In this document: positions 54,762 to 62,961 of the stretch, in pieces
How positions within the stretch are numbered: the first letter of the stretch is position 1
Layout: each line of letters opens with the position of its first letter
Origin: Sporosarcina ureilytica
GTDB lineage: Bacteria; Bacillota; Bacilli; Bacillales_A; Planococcaceae
Length of the DNA stretch: 64,000 nt
Direction of reading: 5' to 3'
NCBI RefSeq assembly: GCF_001753205.1
Contig: NZ_CP017560.1
Span: 930,001 to 994,000, forward strand
Notes under the pieces: model-generated
The model's database searches: none
The model's input: the letters and a program-made list of their open reading frames with translations, nothing else
Told to the model about the DNA's origin: nothing
Made by a program: the position numbers and the translations under genes

Positions 54762-54998
54762 ATGTCAAACACAACAATGATGGAATCTGTTCAAGAAGTA
54801 TTAAATAAATTACGCCCATTTCTTCTACGCGATGGCGGTGACTGCGAACTTGTAGATATTGAAGACGGTATTGTTAAACTACGTCTACTAGGTGCATGCG
54901 GAACATGTCCAAGTTCAACCATTACACTAAAAGCTGGTATCGAACGTGCACTACTAGAAGAAGTTCCAGGCGTAGTAGAAGTAGAGCAAGTATTCTAA
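54762..54998 (+). CDS. yutI: NifU-like Fe-S scaffold protein YutI
   Basis: A 78-residue NifU C-terminal (Nfu) domain. The Fe-S ligand motif CGTCPSS (C-x-x-C) is in [20 protein letters not shown], preceded by [19 protein letters not shown]. It should carry and transfer Fe-S clusters assembled by the SUF system, which is also encoded in this window. AAAGGAG lies upstream of the ATG. A terminator follows. Confidence 0.93.
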   Translation: MSNTTMMESVQEVLNKLRPFLLRDGGDCELVDIEDGIVKLRLLGACGTCPSSTITLKAGIERALLEEVPGVVEVEQVF

Positions 54999-55027
54999 TC
55001 TACCTATACCAACGATTGAATCATTTT

Positions 55028-55052
55028 AAAAGGGCCCACAAGGCTCTTTTTT
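55028..55052 (+). terminator. Terminator of yutI
   Basis: AAAAGGGCC pairs with GGCTCTTTT (one G-T pair) around CACAA, followed by TT. Confidence 0.8.
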
Positions 55053-55250
55053 CATTATTCTATACTTTAATTGTACAGGAAAGATATTGAAAATGTGAGT
55101 TGATTTCACTTTTTCTATTAAAGATATGCCTGGAGTAGAAATGAACGACGTTAGAATATAATCCTCAAATGTACTATAAGCAAATTTTATTGCATATCAT
55201 TTGGTTGAATTGTTATACTGAATATAAAAGTTGGGAAGGTGAAGGCGAAA

Positions 55251-55613
55251 ATGACTCAATTAGTAGAACTATCTGAAGCCGCAGCATTCCACGTGAAAAA
55301 AATGATGGAGCATAACGGTGAAACAGGTGCCTATCTCCGCGTTGCGATAAATGGTGGAGGCTGTAGTGGACTCACATATGGTTTAGGATTTGAAACAGAA
55401 CTGACAGAGAAGGATCAATTGTTAGAGCAACATGGCATTGAAATGATTGTTGCAACAGATGATATTGATATTTTAAATGGAACGAAAATTGATTACAAAG
55501 AATCACTCATGGGTGGCGGTTTTACAATTGATAATCCGAATGCGATTCTTTCCTGCGGTTGCGGGACATCATTCAGAACCGCTAAAAAGACAGGCACGCC
55601 ATCAGATTGTTAA
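55251..55613 (+). CDS. yutM: HesB/IscA-type Fe-S assembly protein YutM
   Basis: A-type Fe-S carrier, 120 residues. The three conserved cysteines are in AINGGGCSGLTYGLGF and in the C-terminal SCGCG. These bind iron or a cluster and pass it to client proteins. ATG 55251 gives the YutM length; the frame opens at a GTG four codons earlier, overlapping the likely binding site GGAAGGTGAAGG. A terminator follows. Confidence 0.92.
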   Translation: MTQLVELSEAAAFHVKKMMEHNGETGAYLRVAINGGGCSGLTYGLGFETELTEKDQLLEQHGIEMIVATDDIDILNGTKIDYKESLMGGGFTIDNPNAILSCGCGTSFRTAKKTGTPSDC

Positions 55614-55618
55614 TGAAT

Positions 55619-55654
55619 AACTCCCTTCTTTTTTGATAAGAAGGGAGTTTCTTT
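55619..55654 (+). terminator. Terminator of yutM
   Basis: AACTCCCTTCTT pairs perfectly with AAGAAGGGAGTT, followed by TCTTTG. Confidence 0.88.
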
Positions 55655-55865
55655 GTATGTCCATATTTCTGTATATTCGGAGCATTGCTATTTCAGCTAA
55701 AGTATTGAAAATCTTACTTGAAAGGGCTACTATAAGGGAGAGGGAGCTATCGAAACTGAAAGAGACCAAAAGTATGACAGTGAGAAAGAGAGAGGTATTA
55801 TCCTGCTTTAGTTCTCACGATTTCTTGTGTTCAATTAAAATAAAAATAAAGGTGGTTCGATCTTC

Positions 55866-57080
55866 TTGAAGAGACCAACAATATTAGTTTTAGGTGCAGG
55901 ATACGGCGGTTTATCTACTGTTGTGAGATTGCAGAAGCAACTCGGAACAGATCAGGCAGATATTGTTCTTATAAATAAAAATGAATATCATTACGAATCA
56001 ACATGGTTGCATGAGGCTTCGGCGGGTACGTTAACTCCTGAGCAAGTACGCTATGATATTAGCAAGGTTATTGACGCACAAAAAGTTAATTTTATTCAAG
56101 CAACTGTTGAAGGCATCAATATAAAAGAAAAAGTTGTCACGTCAAGTGTGGGAACGCATACATACGATTACTTAGTTATCGCACTCGGCTTTGAAGGCGA
56201 AACATTTGGGATTCCAGGACTTGACAAGTATGCACTTTCCATCGCGAACGTTAAAGCAGCTCGCTATATCCGCGAACATATGGAGCATCAATTTGCGACT
56301 TGGTCTATTGAAAAAGAAAAAGATGACAGCCGTTTAACCATTATCGTGGGCGGTGCAGGATTTACGGGTATCGAATTCCTTGGTGAACTTGGAAATCGCG
56401 TACCTGAAATGTGTAAAGAGTTTGATGTGCCATTTGAAAAAGTACGTATCCTTTGTGTGGAAGCTGCGCCAATGGTATTACCAGGATTTGATGAAGAATT
56501 AGTCACTTATGCTGTTAGTCAATTAGAATCAAAAGGCATTGAATTTTCAATTGGTACGCCTGTCGTTGAAGCAACTCCAGAAGGCGTAAAAATTAAAAAA
56601 GGTGAAGACGAATTTGAATTCATCAAAGCAGGAACAGTCGTCTGGGCTGCAGGTGTTCGCGGGAACCGTCTAATTGAAGAGACAGGTATTGAGAATATGC
56701 GTGCACGCGTAAAAGTCGACAAAGATTTACGTGCACCAGGACACGACGATGTATTTATTGTTGGAGACTGTGCACTAATGATTAACGAAGAAATTAACCG
56801 TCCATATCCACCGACAGCGCAAATTGCAATGCAACAAGGAGATACTTGTGCGGATAATATTGTTGCTCTCCTAAAAGGTGATCCTACTACTGAATTTGTT
56901 CCGGACTTAAAAGGAAGCGTTTGCTCACTAGGAAGCGATGATGCAATCGGTGTTGTAATGGGTAAAAAATTGACGGGCAAAAAAGCATCATTCATGAAAA
57001 AAATGGTAGATAACCGTGCGCTATATATGATTGGCGGCGTTGGTTTAACATTGAAAAAAGGGAAGTTCGACGTTCTATAA
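55866..57080 (+). CDS. yumB: NADH dehydrogenase-like protein YumB (NDH-2 family)
   Basis: Membrane-associated NADH:menaquinone-type oxidoreductase, 404 residues, the full NDH-2 length. FAD motif: [23 protein letters not shown] motif: [20 protein letters not shown]. Further signatures: [34 protein letters not shown] and [20 protein letters not shown]. The basic, hydrophobic C terminus may provide membrane attachment. The start is TTG 55866, ten bases after AAAGGTGG. It is the longer paralogue of the yutJ product. A terminator follows. Confidence 0.9.
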   Translation: MKRPTILVLGAGYGGLSTVVRLQKQLGTDQADIVLINKNEYHYESTWLHEASAGTLTPEQVRYDISKVIDAQKVNFIQATVEGINIKEKVVTSSVGTHTYDYLVIALGFEGETFGIPGLDKYALSIANVKAARYIREHMEHQFATWSIEKEKDDSRLTIIVGGAGFTGIEFLGELGNRVPEMCKEFDVPFEKVRILCVEAAPMVLPGFDEELVTYAVSQLESKGIEFSIGTPVVEATPEGVKIKKGEDEFEFIKAGTVVWAAGVRGNRLIEETGIENMRARVKVDKDLRAPGHDDVFIVGDCALMINEEINRPYPPTAQIAMQQGDTCADNIVALLKGDPTTEFVPDLKGSVCSLGSDDAIGVVMGKKLTGKKASFMKKMVDNRALYMIGGVGLTLKKGKFDVL

Positions 57081-57097
57081 TCATGAATCGCAATCTA

Positions 57098-57139
57098 AAA
57101 GCACCTGTACGTCATTATACGTGACGACAGGTGCTTTTT
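57098..57139 (+). terminator. Terminator of yumB
   Basis: AAAAGCACCTGT-A-CGTCA pairs with TGACG-ACAGGTGCTTTT around a short loop, followed by T residues. Confidence 0.9.
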
Positions 57140-57250
57140 TGATAGATAAAGAGTGGCCCATATTCGACAAATTGTTGAACCGATGATGTTCTATTGAAAG
57201 CTTCTGCTGATTCATGTAAAATTATGATGGAAAATGGGGGTTATGAGAGA

Positions 57251-57616
57251 ATGGTAGAACGATTAATTTTAGCAAACATCGCAGCACCCGTAGCGAAAAT
57301 TACATTACCTCAAGCAGTGTTATCAGTACTTCTTTTTATGGTCATATTTTTTGGTATTGGCTTTTTATTGAATATGTTGTTAAGAATGACCTGGTTGATG
57401 GCGGTCGTTTACCCGATTATTGTGATCCTTATTGTGGACGATGTAAAGTTTTATCAGTACATAAACAGACCTATTTATGCTTTTAAAGCGCTTGGCAATA
57501 AATTAATATCCCTCTCAACAGGAGATGTTGTTATCCTGGCAGGCGGTTTTGCAGGCGCAATTATTGCAGGATTCGTAATGAAAGCATTGCGTAAGGCAGG
57601 TTATCAAATGTTTTAA
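57251..57616 (+). CDS. yuiB: Putative membrane protein YuiB
   Basis: A 121-residue membrane protein with three or four helices (about 16-38, 42-61, 93-110). It has LPQAVLSVLLFMVIFFGIGF and TWLMAVVYPIIVILIVDDVK, characteristic of YuiB. Function is unknown. ATG 57251 follows a GGGGG stretch; the frame opens 19 codons earlier without a binding site. The stop codon lies within the left arm of a terminator that has been split by an insertion sequence. Confidence 0.85.
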   Translation: MVERLILANIAAPVAKITLPQAVLSVLLFMVIFFGIGFLLNMLLRMTWLMAVVYPIIVILIVDDVKFYQYINRPIYAFKALGNKLISLSTGDVVILAGGFAGAIIAGFVMKALRKAGYQMF

Positions 57617-57635
57617 AAAACGGTGTATTTAAGCA
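57615..57635. terminator. Left half of the yuiB/yuiD terminator, split by the IS element
   Basis: AAAAAACGGTGTATTTAAGCA here is complementary to TGCTTGAATACACCGTTTTTT at 59133-59153 with one G-T pair. Removal of the IS and one copy of the duplicated TCT restores a hairpin with the four-base loop AATC. Confidence 0.85.
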
Positions 57636-57691
57636 AATCTTGAACTGAACCCTTATTTACGGACAGTTTAATAAAAAGGACTTTTTACAGT

Positions 57692-58573
57692 CTAGGCTGC
57701 AATTAGGTGACTTCGGTATTGTGCCGGAGTCATCTTTTTTAACGTCCATTGTTTGCGCGTCGTATTATAATGCTCCAAGTATTCGTCTATCATTTCCCTT
57801 AATTCACGTAAATTACATGCTTCCTCATAATCTACTTCATCTTTAAAATGCCCAAAGAAAGACTCCATTGGTGCGTTATCTAAACAGTTTCCTCGACGTG
57901 ACATCGACTGAAGTAAGCCTATTTTCTTAACGCGTCCTTGATACTCTGGATGTGTATAATGGACACCTTGATCTGAATGGATCATTGCTTCTGGGTGAAT
58001 ATTTCCGTCTAATGTCTCTTCTAATTTATCTAATGTGCGATAAACCAATCCCATTTTCAAGCTAGTCGAAAGTTCATAAGCGACGATTTCCCTGGTTGCT
58101 ACATCTTTGATACAAGATAAATAAGCTGTTTGACCATTACGGTACTGTAAATAAGTAATATCAGTTAAATATACTTTTCCGGGCTCATCTTGATTGAATG
58201 CTCGATTCAAATGGTTAGGAACCGTACGATGTGCCTGTGTTGCTTTCGCAATATATTTATATGGGTTTGCTCGACGCACTTTCGCAAAGAAATTATACTT
58301 TCTCATTAAGCGGAGAATCTTTTTGTGATTCATCGGTGTCACCACTAGTTCTTCCAATGCCATGTAAAGTCCTCGATACCCAATTTTCCCTTTGAATGCA
58401 TCATAAATGCATCTTAGTAATAAATAATCTTGATAATCTTGCTCTTCACGAATCGCATGTTTCTCCGAATTTTGAAGCCAGGCATAGTATCCACTTCTAC
58501 TTACACCTGTTAAAGCACAAAGGTAACGCGTCATATTCTTTAGTTGATATTTCCGAATGACCTCGTTAATCAA
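57692..58573 (-). CDS. IS3-family transposase OrfB (DDE integrase)
   Basis: Catalytic part of the transposase, 293 residues from the first Met. The HTH_21 region GYRGLYMALEELVVTPMNHK precedes the rve core; the DDE residues are in VYLTDITYLQYRNG, MIHSDQGVHYTHPEYQ and NAPMESFFGHFKDEVDY. The C-terminal YNTTRKQWTLKKMTPAQYR is usual for the IS150-like group. The frame is open upstream to the AAAAAAG heptamer at 58633-58639, so the protein is probably made as an OrfAB fusion by -1 frameshifting. Confidence 0.93.
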   Translation of the reverse strand: MINEVIRKYQLKNMTRYLCALTGVSRSGYYAWLQNSEKHAIREEQDYQDYLLLRCIYDAFKGKIGYRGLYMALEELVVTPMNHKKILRLMRKYNFFAKVRRANPYKYIAKATQAHRTVPNHLNRAFNQDEPGKVYLTDITYLQYRNGQTAYLSCIKDVATREIVAYELSTSLKMGLVYRTLDKLEETLDGNIHPEAMIHSDQGVHYTHPEYQGRVKKIGLLQSMSRRGNCLDNAPMESFFGHFKDEVDYEEACNLRELREMIDEYLEHYNTTRKQWTLKKMTPAQYRSHLIAA

Positions 58574-58599
58574 TGCGTATTTTTCGCGGGGTGCTAAAA

Positions 58600-59019
58600 T
58601 TACTTCTTCACCTGCCTTTCGAGTTCCTCTAGCTTTTTTAGTAATTCTAATTCAGCTTCTAAATACTTTATACGGGCTTCAGCTTTTTCTAATTTCTTCT
58701 CAGATGATATATCTTTTGTGGAAGGGCGACCTGTGCCGCCTTTCCCCCGACGCTCTTCTAAAAAACCTTGTTCCCCCAATGTTTTATAAGTGTTTTTCCA
58801 ACGACTTATTGCCGATTGGGCTTTTTTAGCTCCAATCACATCCAAGTTAAATCCATTCTCCATGAAAATCTGAGTCGGTCCCTTACCGTTCATATTTTTT
58901 TTGACGGCACGTATTTTAAATTCCGCATTATATTGAATGGCACGATCTGATACAGAGGCGACATTTGGATTTGATTCTAGTTGCTTTCTTTGAATTTCGT
59001 TGAAAATTATTTTACTCAT
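58600..59019 (-). CDS. IS3-family transposase OrfA (HTH protein)
   Basis: DNA-binding protein of 139 residues. Two helix-turn-helix-like segments are followed by a coiled coil (SEKKLEKAEARIKYLEAELE), typical of IS3 OrfA. The ATG follows GGGAG. Near the 3' end a slippery A-AAA-AAG (58633-58639 on the plus strand as CTTTTTT) allows -1 frameshifting into orfB. It stops 26 bases before the first Met of OrfB. Confidence 0.9.
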   Translation of the reverse strand: MSKIIFNEIQRKQLESNPNVASVSDRAIQYNAEFKIRAVKKNMNGKGPTQIFMENGFNLDVIGAKKAQSAISRWKNTYKTLGEQGFLEERRGKGGTGRPSTKDISSEKKLEKAEARIKYLEAELELLKKLEELERQVKK

Positions 59020-59132
59020 TCGAAAATCTCCCGTTCTAAGTATTTTTTTTAGTATAACGGGTTTTTAAAACAGAAAAAACCCCGAATAGGTCACTTTTTT
59101 TAAAGTGTCCACTATTCGGGGTTCAGTTCATC

Positions 59133-59154
59133 TGCTTGAATACACCGTTTTTTT
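59133..59154. terminator. Right half of the yuiB/yuiD terminator
   Basis: TGCTTGAATACACCG plus a T-run; partner of 57615-57635. It lies 14 bases after the end of yuiD on the minus strand. Confidence 0.85.
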
Positions 59155-59167
59155 ATCTCCTTTATAA

Positions 59168-59644
59168 TTAAACAATGAACGTATAAATGACGATGGAAAT
59201 GATAATTCCTAAAAGAGCCCCTACGAATACTTCACTCGGCTTATGTCCTAGTAACGTTTTTAATTCTTGGATTTTTTGCTCGTCATCCTTTTGCTGCCAT
59301 CCTTTCGCTTCCTGTACAAAAGTTTGAAAGTCTATGCGCATTTTATTAATCATAACTGCTTGTTGCCCAGCTTGATAACGGATGCCCGTTGCATCAAACA
59401 TGACAATGACAGCAAAAATTGCAGAAACAGCGAATAGTGGAGAGGCGAGTCCACTTTCATAAGCAATGGCAGTCGTCAATGAAGTCACGGCAGCTGAATG
59501 GGAACTTGGCATACTCCCTGTCGACGTAATTAAACTCCAGTCAAGTTTGCGAGTTAGGAAATAAGTGACCGGTATTTTGATAAATTGAGCTAAAAGAATG
59601 CCTAATAATGCCGCAAGGAGCGGGATGTTCTGAAAAATAGCCAA
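59168..59644 (-). CDS. yuiD: Divergent PAP2 family membrane protein YuiD (DUF212)
   Basis: A 158-residue membrane protein with four or five helices. The acid-phosphatase/vanadium-haloperoxidase-like motif is TSTGSMPSSHSAAVTSL, and a conserved C-terminal GHKPSEVFVGALLGI follows. These motifs resemble the PAP2 active site (SxxSGH and RxxxxxHxxxD types) but are altered, so phosphatase activity is uncertain. The start is TTG 59644 with GGGAG ten bases upstream. In B. subtilis it lies close to yuiB and yuiE, as here. Confidence 0.88.
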   Translation of the reverse strand: MAIFQNIPLLAALLGILLAQFIKIPVTYFLTRKLDWSLITSTGSMPSSHSAAVTSLTTAIAYESGLASPLFAVSAIFAVIVMFDATGIRYQAGQQAVMINKMRIDFQTFVQEAKGWQQKDDEQKIQELKTLLGHKPSEVFVGALLGIIISIVIYTFIV

Positions 59645-59803
59645 TTAAAGTCCACTCCCTTTTTGAATAAAATAGTAGTGTTAGTATAGCATAATCTAAT
59701 CCATTCAAAAACTGATTATGCATATATAATGCAATTTAATAAAAATAACTAAAAATATGCTATATAATATGAGATAGATATTAAAGAGGAGGAAATTTAC
59801 ATA

Positions 59804-61315
59804 ATGAATTTTCTAATTAAAGAACAATTTAGCGAAGTCACAGAAGACGTGCTCATTATTGGGGTTCCAGAGCATCCTGAAAATATAGATGGTTGGGAAG
59901 CATTTACTGACTTTTATCATCCACGGTTACAAGAATGGGTGAAAAATGGGGATGTGCATACGAATAAACAAAAGATCGTTACGATCCCAACATTTGATAA
60001 TCATTCCTTTAAACGCGTTTTATTTATTGGATTAGGTGCAAAAAGGTCATTGACAGAAAATGATTTAAGAAAAACATTTGCAACAATTGGAAAAGAGCTT
60101 TTAAAAATAAAAGCATCATCAGTTGCTATTTGGACGGCGCCATTTACAAACGAAAATCTTGTTTGTGATGATGTTGTATTTGCTGCAATGGAAGGATTAG
60201 GGTTGGGCGGCTATCAGTTTGAAGATTTCAAAACAAGTTCAAATGAACAAGATATTGCGCTGGAGACAGTCGCATTTTTATCTTCTTCCGATGCAAATGA
60301 ACTAAAAGCGGCGTATGAAGTTGGAAAAGTAAATGCTTATGCAGTTAATGAGGCGCGCACACTCGTTAATATGCCGCCGAATTTATTGACAGCAACTGAA
60401 ATGGCAAATTATGCAAGGAAAATTGCGGAGAAATATGACTTTGAAATTGAAGTTCTAGGTAAGAAAGAAATGGAAGAACAAGGAATGGGCGCAATTCTTG
60501 CGGTCAATAAAGGATCTGTAGAAGAACCACAACTCATTGTATTGAAATATGCTGGAACCGAACAATGGGAAGATGTTGTAGGACTAGTTGGAAAAGGCAT
60601 TACTTATGATACTGGCGGTTATTCATTGAAACCTCGTGATGGTATGGTAGGTATGAAAGGTGATATGGGCGGGGCCGCCGCTGTGCTTGGCGCTATGACG
60701 ATTATCGGAGAAACGCGTCCTGCTAAAAATGTGATTGCGGTCATCGCATCGACTGACAATATGGTTTCAGGCGAGGCATTTAAACCAGATGATGTCATTA
60801 CTTCATTAAGTGGAAAAACAATTGAAGTTCTTAACACGGATGCAGAAGGTCGTTTAGTCCTGGCGGATGCGGTGACCTATGCGAAGCAATCCGGTGCTGA
60901 TTATTTAGTTGATGTTGCAACGCTGACGGGCGGTGTCATCATCGCACTTGGGAATGATAAAACAGGTGCGCTCACAAACGATGAAGCATTTTTTGAAGAG
61001 TTTATGCACGCTGCAACAGAAACAGGAGAATTTGTATGGCGTCTTCCATTAACTGAAAGTGATAAAAAGCGTATTCGAAAAAGTGATGTTGCCGATTTAA
61101 ATAACTCACCGGGGCGTGACGGTCATATGATTTTCGGCGGTGGATTTGTTGGTGAATTTGCAGAGGATACGCCTTGGATTCATTTGGACATTGCAGGTAC
61201 TTCTGATGCAAGTGCTGCGCATGATTTAGGACCAAAAGGGGCAACAGGCGTCATGGTACGTACGCTTGCTACATTAATTGAGCGGATGGCCGCTGAAAAC
61301 GATCAGAACGAATAG
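59804..61315 (+). CDS. pepA: Leucyl aminopeptidase (M17, YuiE)
   Basis: Cytosolic dimetal aminopeptidase, 503 residues. The N-terminal macro-like domain is followed by the catalytic domain with metal ligands in VGKGITYDTGGYSLKPRDGM and MKGDMGGAAAVLGAM, and the M17 signature NTDAEGRLVLADA. Conserved VDVATLTGGVIIALGN and HLDIAGTSD complete the site. The ATG follows GAGGAGG. Gene order yuiD-yuiE agrees with Bacillus. Confidence 0.94.
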   Translation: MNFLIKEQFSEVTEDVLIIGVPEHPENIDGWEAFTDFYHPRLQEWVKNGDVHTNKQKIVTIPTFDNHSFKRVLFIGLGAKRSLTENDLRKTFATIGKELLKIKASSVAIWTAPFTNENLVCDDVVFAAMEGLGLGGYQFEDFKTSSNEQDIALETVAFLSSSDANELKAAYEVGKVNAYAVNEARTLVNMPPNLLTATEMANYARKIAEKYDFEIEVLGKKEMEEQGMGAILAVNKGSVEEPQLIVLKYAGTEQWEDVVGLVGKGITYDTGGYSLKPRDGMVGMKGDMGGAAAVLGAMTIIGETRPAKNVIAVIASTDNMVSGEAFKPDDVITSLSGKTIEVLNTDAEGRLVLADAVTYAKQSGADYLVDVATLTGGVIIALGNDKTGALTNDEAFFEEFMHAATETGEFVWRLPLTESDKKRIRKSDVADLNNSPGRDGHMIFGGGFVGEFAEDTPWIHLDIAGTSDASAAHDLGPKGATGVMVRTLATLIERMAAENDQNE

Positions 61316-61375
61316 GCAATTGCCCTCCTTCCTATGAACGTGTATGAATAGGATAAGTGCGAAGGAGGAGGTAAC

Positions 61376-61621
61376 TTGCCTAGAAGTTATCATGGACATC
61401 GTGGAGGTCATCGCGGCGGTGGATTTGGAGATGGCGGATTCGGTTTTGGAGGATTTGGTGGACCGTTTATAGGGGGACTTGCGGGAGGTTTACTTGGTAG
61501 CGTATTATTCCCAGGTGGATTTGGCGGATATGGTGGCTACGGGTATGGTTTTGGCGGGTATCCGTACTATCCTTATTACCCTTATTATCCTTATCAATTC
61601 GGCGGCTTCTATCCATATTAA
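61376..61621 (+). CDS. Gly/Tyr-rich small protein, unrecognised
   Basis: An 81-residue low-complexity protein: HGHRGGHRGGGFGDGGFGFG, a short hydrophobic GLAGGLLGSVLFPGG, and a tail of YPYYPYYPYYPYQFGGFYPY repeats. The composition resembles small spore-coat or surface proteins of Bacillaceae (YPYY repeats), but no family can be named. The start TTG 61376 is preceded by GGAGGAGG seven to nine bases upstream. It lies 60 bases after pepA and has its own strong terminator, so it may be co-transcribed with pepA. Confidence 0.7.
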   Translation: MPRSYHGHRGGHRGGGFGDGGFGFGGFGGPFIGGLAGGLLGSVLFPGGFGGYGGYGYGFGGYPYYPYYPYYPYQFGGFYPY

Positions 61622-61640
61622 TTGTATCGGCCATAATAAA

Positions 61641-61674
61641 GGGCTTTCCAAGTGCAATTGGAAAGCCTTTTTTT
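61641..61674 (+). terminator. Terminator of the Gly/Tyr-rich gene
   Basis: GGCTTTCCAA pairs perfectly with TTGGAAAGCC, followed by seven T residues. Confidence 0.92.
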
Positions 61675-61851
61675 GTATAGTGCCTTTTCGATTTCGGATG
61701 TCTGCTGAATACCCTTGAATGTCCTCTGCCAATCGTTGTTTGTCCTCCCAAACGCCTTAGATAAAATAGACTCAGTAGCTTCACCTACAAAAATAGCAGA
61801 TAGCGAAAAACAAATTGTTTTTCACCATCTGCCTATATTATTGAATTTGCT

Positions 61852-62214
61852 TTATTTTATTTCCTTCTTCGCACGTTCTACAACTTCCGCTAAGTCATCT
61901 CCGACAGTCAACTCCGTCGGTTTTACGCCCGAGAAGTAAGCGGCTCTACTCATTAAGTGACCGCCAATGGGTGCGGTAATGAATAAGAAAAGAATCCCGA
62001 GTAAAATTCTAACGCTAAAGTAGCCTTCATTAAACCAAAAGTGAAAAAAGGTTCCAACTAAGATGCTAAGAACACCGAGTGTAGCGCTTTTAGAAGCGGC
62101 GTGTGCCCGTGTGTAAACGTCCGGTAGGCGTAAGACACCGATCACGGTAACGACCGTGAAAATGAGTCCTACGACGATTGTCAAAACAATAAGTGTATTA
62201 GCGATTACGGTCAT
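61852..62214 (-). CDS. mrpG: Na+/H+ antiporter subunit MrpG
   Basis: Small membrane subunit, 120 residues, three helices. VTVIGVLRLPDVYTRAHAAS is the PhaG/MnhG signature, followed by KSATLGVLSILVG and ITAPIGGHLMSRAAYFSGVK. It is the last gene of the Mrp antiporter operon, which exports Na+ in exchange for H+ and supports pH and salt tolerance. ATG 62214 gives the family N terminus; the frame opens further upstream in mrpF. It overlaps mrpF by 17 bases. Confidence 0.92.
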   Translation of the reverse strand: MTVIANTLIVLTIVVGLIFTVVTVIGVLRLPDVYTRAHAASKSATLGVLSILVGTFFHFWFNEGYFSVRILLGILFLFITAPIGGHLMSRAAYFSGVKPTELTVGDDLAEVVERAKKEIK

Positions 62215-62479
62215 GTTCGATAATCTTTCCTTTCTCAATAAATTTCGAGAAACTGACAGTCCCGATAAACGATAACACAGCAAGAAGTAAGATTACATCT
62301 AGGAAAAACCCTGTGTCGTATAGCAAAGACAATAAGGCGGTTGCTGAAATAAACATGACACCAATCGCATCTAATGCAATAAGTCGATCCGGAGTCGAGG
62401 GGCCACGAAAAATTCGATATAGCATGCCAAACATCGAAACTATGACAATGATTAAGGAAATCCAAATAAATGTCATCAT
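62198..62479 (-). CDS. mrpF: Na+/H+ antiporter subunit MrpF
   Basis: A 93-residue membrane subunit with three helices. Signature: GMLYRIFRGPSTPDRLIALD, then AIGVMFISATALLSLLYDTG. The C terminus (EKGKIIEHDRNR) overlaps mrpG. The start ATG at 62479 is followed by a second ATG; GGAGG is ten bases before it. It overlaps mrpE by four bases. The Asp in the PDR motif is conserved among MrpF proteins. Confidence 0.92.
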   Translation of the reverse strand: MMTFIWISLIIVIVSMFGMLYRIFRGPSTPDRLIALDAIGVMFISATALLSLLYDTGFFLDVILLLAVLSFIGTVSFSKFIEKGKIIEHDRNR

Positions 62480-62955
62480 GGACGACTCACCTCCTTAATC
62501 GCCTTTTCGAAAGTGTTTTTAATGGAATCGACGGCGTCCTGCACATCATCCGCGTCAATCGCGTGTACATATAAAATCTTTTGATCGTCAGAAACGTGCA
62601 CGACGACCGTTCCCGGCGTTAATGTAATTAAGCTCGACAGTAAAGTGATTTCCCAATCGTGCTTTAACTCCGTAGGTAATGCGAAAATTCTTGGTTGAAT
62701 ATCTAGTTTAGGTCTGAGCACTACACGTAACACGTCAATATTTGAAAGTGTTAATTCGCGAATAAACAATAGCGTTAGCTTAAACGCTGCCCAAAGCCAT
62801 TCGAAATACAATCTTTCTGGAAAGAATCGTCGCATCATCATTAATAATATAATCCCGATACCATAGCCGATGACGAATGTCGTAACCGTCATCGAAGAAC
62901 TTAAAAACATCCATACGACTGCGATGAAAAAGTTCAACAATATTTGGAAGGCCAT
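62476..62955 (-). CDS. mrpE: Na+/H+ antiporter subunit MrpE
   Basis: A 159-residue membrane subunit. It begins MAFQILLNFFIAVVWMFL, then FVIGYGIGIILLMMMRRFF, and a cytoplasmic domain with DVLRVVLRPKLDIQPRIFAL and LLSSLITLTPGTVVVHVSDD. ATG 62955 with GGAG nine bases before it gives this family N terminus; ATG 62961 is too close to the binding site. It lies six bases after mrpD. Confidence 0.92.
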   Translation of the reverse strand: MAFQILLNFFIAVVWMFLSSSMTVTTFVIGYGIGIILLMMMRRFFPERLYFEWLWAAFKLTLLFIRELTLSNIDVLRVVLRPKLDIQPRIFALPTELKHDWEITLLSSLITLTPGTVVVHVSDDQKILYVHAIDADDVQDAVDSIKNTFEKAIKEVSRP

Positions 62956-62961
62956 CGTCAT

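Larger units (their letters stand above)
57641..59130 (-). mobile_element. IS3-family insertion sequence, 1490 bp, intact
   Basis: Ends begin with TGAACTGAACCC and end with GGGTTCAGTTCA. The two termini stay related for about 40 bases with mismatches (GGACAGTTTAAT against GGACACTTTAAA). A 3-bp target duplication TCT flanks it (57638-57640 and 59131-59133). It carries orfA and orfB in the IS3 arrangement with a slippery heptamer AAAAAAG. A strong inner hairpin (CCCCGAATAG/CTATTCGGGG, 59080-59121) lies at the transposase-proximal end. Both frames are uninterrupted, so the element may be active. Confidence 0.93.

Noticed and set aside
55633..55869. A 78-codon plus-strand frame between yutM and yumB
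   Set aside because: It starts inside the yutM terminator, has no ribosome binding site, and the translation is a low-complexity Lys/Arg/Ser sequence without family features.
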